8,969 nt of DNA from positions 1 to 8,969 of the forward strand of contig CBFDBT010000111.1 in assembly GCA_965603115.1 (NCBI GenBank). Reading direction: 5' to 3'. Source of the DNA: CBFDBT01 sp965603115 (GTDB lineage: Bacteria; Pseudomonadota; Alphaproteobacteria; Sphingomonadales; Kordiimonadaceae). The notes beneath the pieces were generated by a model. The model was given only the letters and a program-made list of their open reading frames with translations, had not been told where the DNA came from and searched no databases. The position numbers and the translations under genes are program-made. Positions 6,843 to 8,969 of the stretch are shown here, one piece after another. Numbering within the stretch: the stretch's first letter is position 1; each line of letters opens with the position of its first letter.

Positions 6843-6856
6843 TGTGAAAGATCACA
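6843..6856. promoter_or_regulatory. Perfect inverted repeat TGTGA-N4-TCACA before upp
   Basis: TGTGA (6843-6847) and TCACA (6852-6856) are exact inverted copies with a 4-bp spacer. The half-sites are those of a CRP site, but CRP sites have a 6-bp spacer; four is the spacing of FNR-type sites. The repeat directly abuts the CAAAC/GTTTG dyad and lies 29 bp before the upp start. It is a good candidate for a regulator site in the CRP/FNR superfamily or another dimeric factor. The factor is unknown. Confidence 0.38.
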
Positions 6857-6871
6857 TCTATTGTAATGAAA

Positions 6872-6877
6872 AAAGGA
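6872..6877 (+). promoter_or_regulatory. Ribosome binding site that fixes the upp start
   Basis: AAAGGA ends 8 nt before ATG 6886. A longer frame from GTG 6844 would add 14 residues (KDHIYCNEK...) absent from the Upp family, and would run through the TGTGA/TCACA dyad. The ATG at 6892 is a less well spaced alternative. Confidence 0.7.
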
Positions 6878-6885
6878 CTGAGCAC

Positions 6886-7524
6886 ATGACAATGCCCAAG
6901 GTGATAGTTGTCGACCACCCGCTCGTACAGCATAAATTATCTTTGATGCGGTGCAAAGAAACTAGCACTGCAAAGTTTAGAACCTTGCTTCATGAGATAG
7001 GCTCTTTTTTAGGCTATGAGGCTCTTCGCGACCTTCCTCTTGAAAACATCGAGATTGAAACACCAGTATGCAAGGCTATGGTGCCAAAAATTGCGGGTAA
7101 AAAACTGTGCCTTATCTCTATACTGCGTGCAGGGGATGGCCTGCTACCGCCAATGCTTGATCTAGTGCCTAGCGCCCGTATCGGTCAAGTTGGCCTTCAG
7201 CGTGACGAAAAGACTCTACAGCCTGTTAAATTTTTCTTCAAAATCCCCCACGAGATCGAAAAAAGATTAGTTGTTGTTTTAGACCCGATGCTCGCTACGG
7301 GCGGCTCAGCCATTGCAGCAGTTGATGAATTAAAAAAAGCGGGCGCGACCAATATGCGCTTTGTATGTTTGCTTGCAGCACCAGAAGGTATAGCTGCTTT
7401 ACAAAAGGCGCACCCAGATTTACCAATTATAACAGCTTCCATTGATGAAAAACTGAATGAACATGGCTATATTGTTCCAGGTTTAGGTGATGCAGGTGAC
7501 CGCCTGTTTGGCACAAAGGATTAA
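6886..7524 (+). CDS. upp: Uracil phosphoribosyltransferase
   Basis: Upp joins uracil and PRPP to give UMP in the cytosol. It can recapture the uracil released from deoxyuridine by DeoA. From the ATG at 6886 it has 212 residues, near the family's usual 208. Features are DHPLVQHKLSLMR at the N terminus (10-22), ILRAGDGLL (79-87), the PRPP loop DPMLATGGS (133-141), LLAAPEGIAALQKAHPD (162-178) and the uracil-binding C-terminal GYIVPGLGDAGDRLFGTK (194-211). LRAGDG replaces the common LRAGLG, a tolerated position. The start follows the AAAGGA ribosome site. It is the first gene of the plus-strand operon, 7 nt before the next PRTase and divergent from nupC. The call is firm. Confidence 0.98.
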   Translation: MTMPKVIVVDHPLVQHKLSLMRCKETSTAKFRTLLHEIGSFLGYEALRDLPLENIEIETPVCKAMVPKIAGKKLCLISILRAGDGLLPPMLDLVPSARIGQVGLQRDEKTLQPVKFFFKIPHEIEKRLVVVLDPMLATGGSAIAAVDELKKAGATNMRFVCLLAAPEGIAALQKAHPDLPIITASIDEKLNEHGYIVPGLGDAGDRLFGTKD

Positions 7525-7531
7525 TAGTATA

Positions 7532-8086
7532 ATGAATGAAATTAAAAAACATTTTATAACAGCTCAAGAATTGCTTGATGATTCTTTTGATCTTGGCCTT
7601 AAAATATTAAAAAGTGAATTTCGGCCCAAATTTATTATTGGGGTCTGGCGCGGTGGTTGCCCAACGGGCATAGCTGTGCAAGAAATTCTGGATTATTACG
7701 GCGTTAAAACCGATCATATCGCCATTAGAACCTCTAGCTACATTGGTATGCAGCAACAAAAAGAAGTTCGCGTACACGGCATGGAATATATCATTAATAA
7801 TATTTCAGCCGAAGACAGCCTCCTCATTGTTGATGATGTATTTGATTCAGGAAAGTCGGTTAAAGCAACAATAGAAACCATCAAACATAAATGCCGCCGC
7901 AACACACCCGACGAAATCAAGGTTGCTACTGTTTATTATAAACCTACTAAAAATGTTACAGATATTAAGCCCGACTTTTATTGCCATGAAACCGATGAAT
8001 GGCTGGTATTCCCACATGAATTGGTGGGCTGTTCTCCAAAAGAGATCGCTGAACAAAAAGGCCTCATACTTCCTGAAATTGACTAA
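7532..8086 (+). CDS. Purine-type phosphoribosyltransferase (hypoxanthine/guanine/xanthine class, substrate not settled)
   Basis: This is a 184-residue type I PRTase. The PRPP-binding loop VDDVFDSGKSV is at 100-110, preceded by hydrophobic LLI. VWRGGCPTG (38-46) is the pyrophosphate loop, and TSSYIG (67-72) leads into the mobile loop. The hood-side stretch DEWLVFPHEL (155-164) resembles xanthine/hypoxanthine-guanine PRTases of the Gpt/Hpt-like group. Such enzymes make IMP, GMP or XMP from the base and PRPP. Placement between upp and a purine nucleoside phosphorylase favours hypoxanthine or guanine as substrate, which is inference from context. It is not a PyrE or PyrR by these motifs. The start is ATG at 7532, 7 nt after the upp stop; AAAGGA overlaps the end of upp. 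A longer in-frame start inside upp (7487) is unlikely. Confidence 0.88.
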   Translation: MNEIKKHFITAQELLDDSFDLGLKILKSEFRPKFIIGVWRGGCPTGIAVQEILDYYGVKTDHIAIRTSSYIGMQQQKEVRVHGMEYIINNISAEDSLLIVDDVFDSGKSVKATIETIKHKCRRNTPDEIKVATVYYKPTKNVTDIKPDFYCHETDEWLVFPHELVGCSPKEIAEQKGLILPEID

Positions 8087-8100
8087 GAGAAAGATCTCAA

Positions 8101-8919
8101 ATGCGCGAAAAAATCATTGAATGTGCTAACTATATCAAAGCAAATTTTTCAGGGCCGATGCCTAAAGTCGCCATTGTTCTCGGCAGCGGACTCAATGGTC
8201 TAGCTGATGAGCTTACTGATGTGACCGTTTTTTCATACGCTGACCTTCCTGGCTTTCCAGAGCCTACAGTCGCCGGACACTCTGGACGCTTGCATATTGG
8301 CAAGCTCAATGGCACACCCCTTATTTGCTTACAGGGCCGCGTGCATGCCTATGAAGGTCAACCAGCTGAAAATATAGCAGTTGCCCCCCGAGTGATGCGC
8401 GAACTTGGTGTCGAAACCTTTATTTTAACCAACGCAGCTGGCAGCCTGAATGCTGAGGCAAAACCCGGTAGCCTGATGATTATTAGCGACCATATTAACC
8501 TCGGCGGCGTGAACCCGCTTGTGGGTGCCAATGATGAGTATTTTGGCGTGCGCTTTCCCGATATGCTCGACGCTTGGAATGCTGACCACCGCAAGGTCTT
8601 ACGCACGATTGCTGCGAGAGAAAATCTGCCAGTTACTGAGGGTGTATATTTAATGGTTAAGGGGCCAAATTTTGAGACCCCGGCTGAGATAAAAGCGTTT
8701 CGCACCATGGGAGCAGATGCCGTTGGCATGTCAACAGTACCTGAATGTATCGTTGCCCATCACTGCGGGCTAAAAGTTGTTGGTCTTTCAGGCATCACTA
8801 ACCTAGCCGCAGGCATGACAAGCAATGAGTTAACCCACGCTGAGACTATGGAAGAAGGCGCAAAAGCCACTGAATATTTATCCAAACTCTTGAAACTATT
8901 CATTAAAGAGTTGGATTAA
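8101..8919 (+). CDS. punA: Purine nucleoside phosphorylase, trimeric (6-oxopurine) type
   Basis: The enzyme cleaves inosine, guanosine and their deoxy forms with phosphate to base plus (deoxy)ribose-1-phosphate, which DeoB can process. Its 272 residues match the trimeric class (PunA/XapA/human PNP), not the hexameric DeoD class. Motifs: VLGSGLNG (26-33, phosphate Ser29), GHSGRL (59-64), QGRVHAYEG (78-86, phosphate Arg80 and His82), TNAAGSLN (110-117), GPNFETPAEI (188-197, Glu196), VGMSTVPE (208-215), GITNLAAGM (231-239, Asn234) and THAET (245-249, ribose-contacting His246). The Glu196/Asn234 pair corresponds to human Glu201/Asn243 and implies 6-oxopurine preference over adenosine. The start is ATG at 8101, 14 nt past the PRTase, with only a weak AAGAGAAAG ribosome site. 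The neighbouring PRTase could reuse the released base. Symbols for this class vary (punA, pnp, sometimes deoD). Confidence 0.96.
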   Translation: MREKIIECANYIKANFSGPMPKVAIVLGSGLNGLADELTDVTVFSYADLPGFPEPTVAGHSGRLHIGKLNGTPLICLQGRVHAYEGQPAENIAVAPRVMRELGVETFILTNAAGSLNAEAKPGSLMIISDHINLGGVNPLVGANDEYFGVRFPDMLDAWNADHRKVLRTIAARENLPVTEGVYLMVKGPNFETPAEIKAFRTMGADAVGMSTVPECIVAHHCGLKVVGLSGITNLAAGMTSNELTHAETMEEGAKATEYLSKLLKLFIKELD

Positions 8920-8926
8920 AACTTAA

Positions 8927-8969
8927 TCACTCTTCGAGAATAGTCTCGCCTTTGCTGAATGACAGTACA
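8927..8969 (-). CDS. Possible C-terminal end of a convergent gene (cut by window edge)
   Basis: On the minus strand the last 13 codons of the window read VLSFSKGETILEE and end in TGA at 8929-8927, eight bases past the end of the purine phosphorylase gene. The composition is protein-like and a convergent neighbour would explain the lack of a clear terminator. Thirteen open codons are far too few to prove a gene. No function can be given. Confidence 0.15.
   Translation of the reverse strand, partial: VLSFSKGETILEE
8935..8948. terminator. Short hairpin after the purine phosphorylase gene, weak terminator candidate
   Basis: CGAGA (8935-8939) and TCTCG (8944-8948) form a perfect five-pair stem with a 4-base loop, 15 bases past the stop codon. 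Only CCTTT follows, so there is no true U-tract. It may be a weak terminator for the upp operon or just part of a convergent coding region. Confidence 0.2.

Larger units (their letters stand above)
6563..6885. promoter_or_regulatory. Divergent control region between nupC and upp (323 bp)
   Basis: This gap separates the two outward-reading operons and must hold both promoters. I see no convincing coding frame. No textbook -35/-10 pair stands out on either strand. A perfect TATAAT on the minus strand (6585-6580) lies so close to nupC that its transcript would begin at the ribosome site. TGTAAT on the plus strand (6862-6867) has the same problem with upp. TTGACC (6822-6827, plus) is a good -35 but has no good -10 16-18 nt on. 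The upp-proximal end holds two abutting perfect dyads (6827-6856). The 9-mer GTGAAAGAT occurs in front of both operons, at 6844-6852 (plus) and 6612-6604 (minus). Weak core promoters beside dyads suit activator-controlled transcription, but this is inference. Confidence 0.5.

Noticed and set aside
6843..6856. Classic CRP site
   Set aside because: The half-sites fit, but the spacer is 4 bp rather than 6 bp, so it is recorded only as an unassigned dyad.
1..8969. Mobile elements, CRISPR arrays, tRNA/rRNA or phage genes
   Set aside because: No transposase or integrase frames, no regularly spaced repeats and no RNA gene structures were seen; the window is nearly filled by housekeeping-type enzymes.

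Overview
The window looks like chromosomal DNA of a Gram-negative heterotroph. A TonB-dependent outer-membrane receptor and two Sec-type signal peptides show an outer membrane and periplasm. Base composition is AT-leaning by eye, and several proteins (the cytidine deaminase with a CAEA active-site motif, DeoA, Upp) read like alphaproteobacterial versions. A marine alphaproteobacterium is my best guess, but this is inference and no marker gene is present.

Layout. Positions 1-964 (minus strand) hold the N-terminal 321 residues of an Oar-like TonB-dependent receptor, cut by the window edge. A 250-bp gap (965-1214) carries its likely promoter, two dyads and a weak hairpin. From 6562 down to 1215 runs a tightly packed minus-strand operon: nupC (nucleoside symporter), cdd (cytidine deaminase), deoA (thymidine phosphorylase), deoB (phosphopentomutase) and a secreted PhoD-like phosphatase. 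Gaps are 12, 3, 11 and 21 nt. A 323-bp divergent control region (6563-6885) follows. The plus-strand operon then reads upp (uracil PRTase), a purine-type phosphoribosyltransferase and a trimeric-type purine nucleoside phosphorylase, with gaps of 7 and 14 nt. The last 50 bases hold a small hairpin and possibly the end of a convergent gene.

How the genes fit together. The locus reads as one nucleoside scavenging and recycling unit. The PhoD-like enzyme could free nucleosides from phosphate esters in the periplasm. NupC imports them. Cdd deaminates cytidines. DeoA and the purine nucleoside phosphorylase split nucleosides into base plus (deoxy)ribose-1-phosphate, and DeoB converts the sugar phosphate to the 5-phosphate. 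Upp and the second PRTase turn the freed uracil and oxopurine back into nucleotides. No deoC, uridine phosphorylase, adenosine deaminase or dedicated regulator gene lies in the window.

I found no mobile element, CRISPR array, tRNA or rRNA. The core genes are well-known families. The less ordinary points are the PhoD-like enzyme, with a shortened WDD motif and an operon-end position, and a pair of abutting perfect dyads just upstream of upp.
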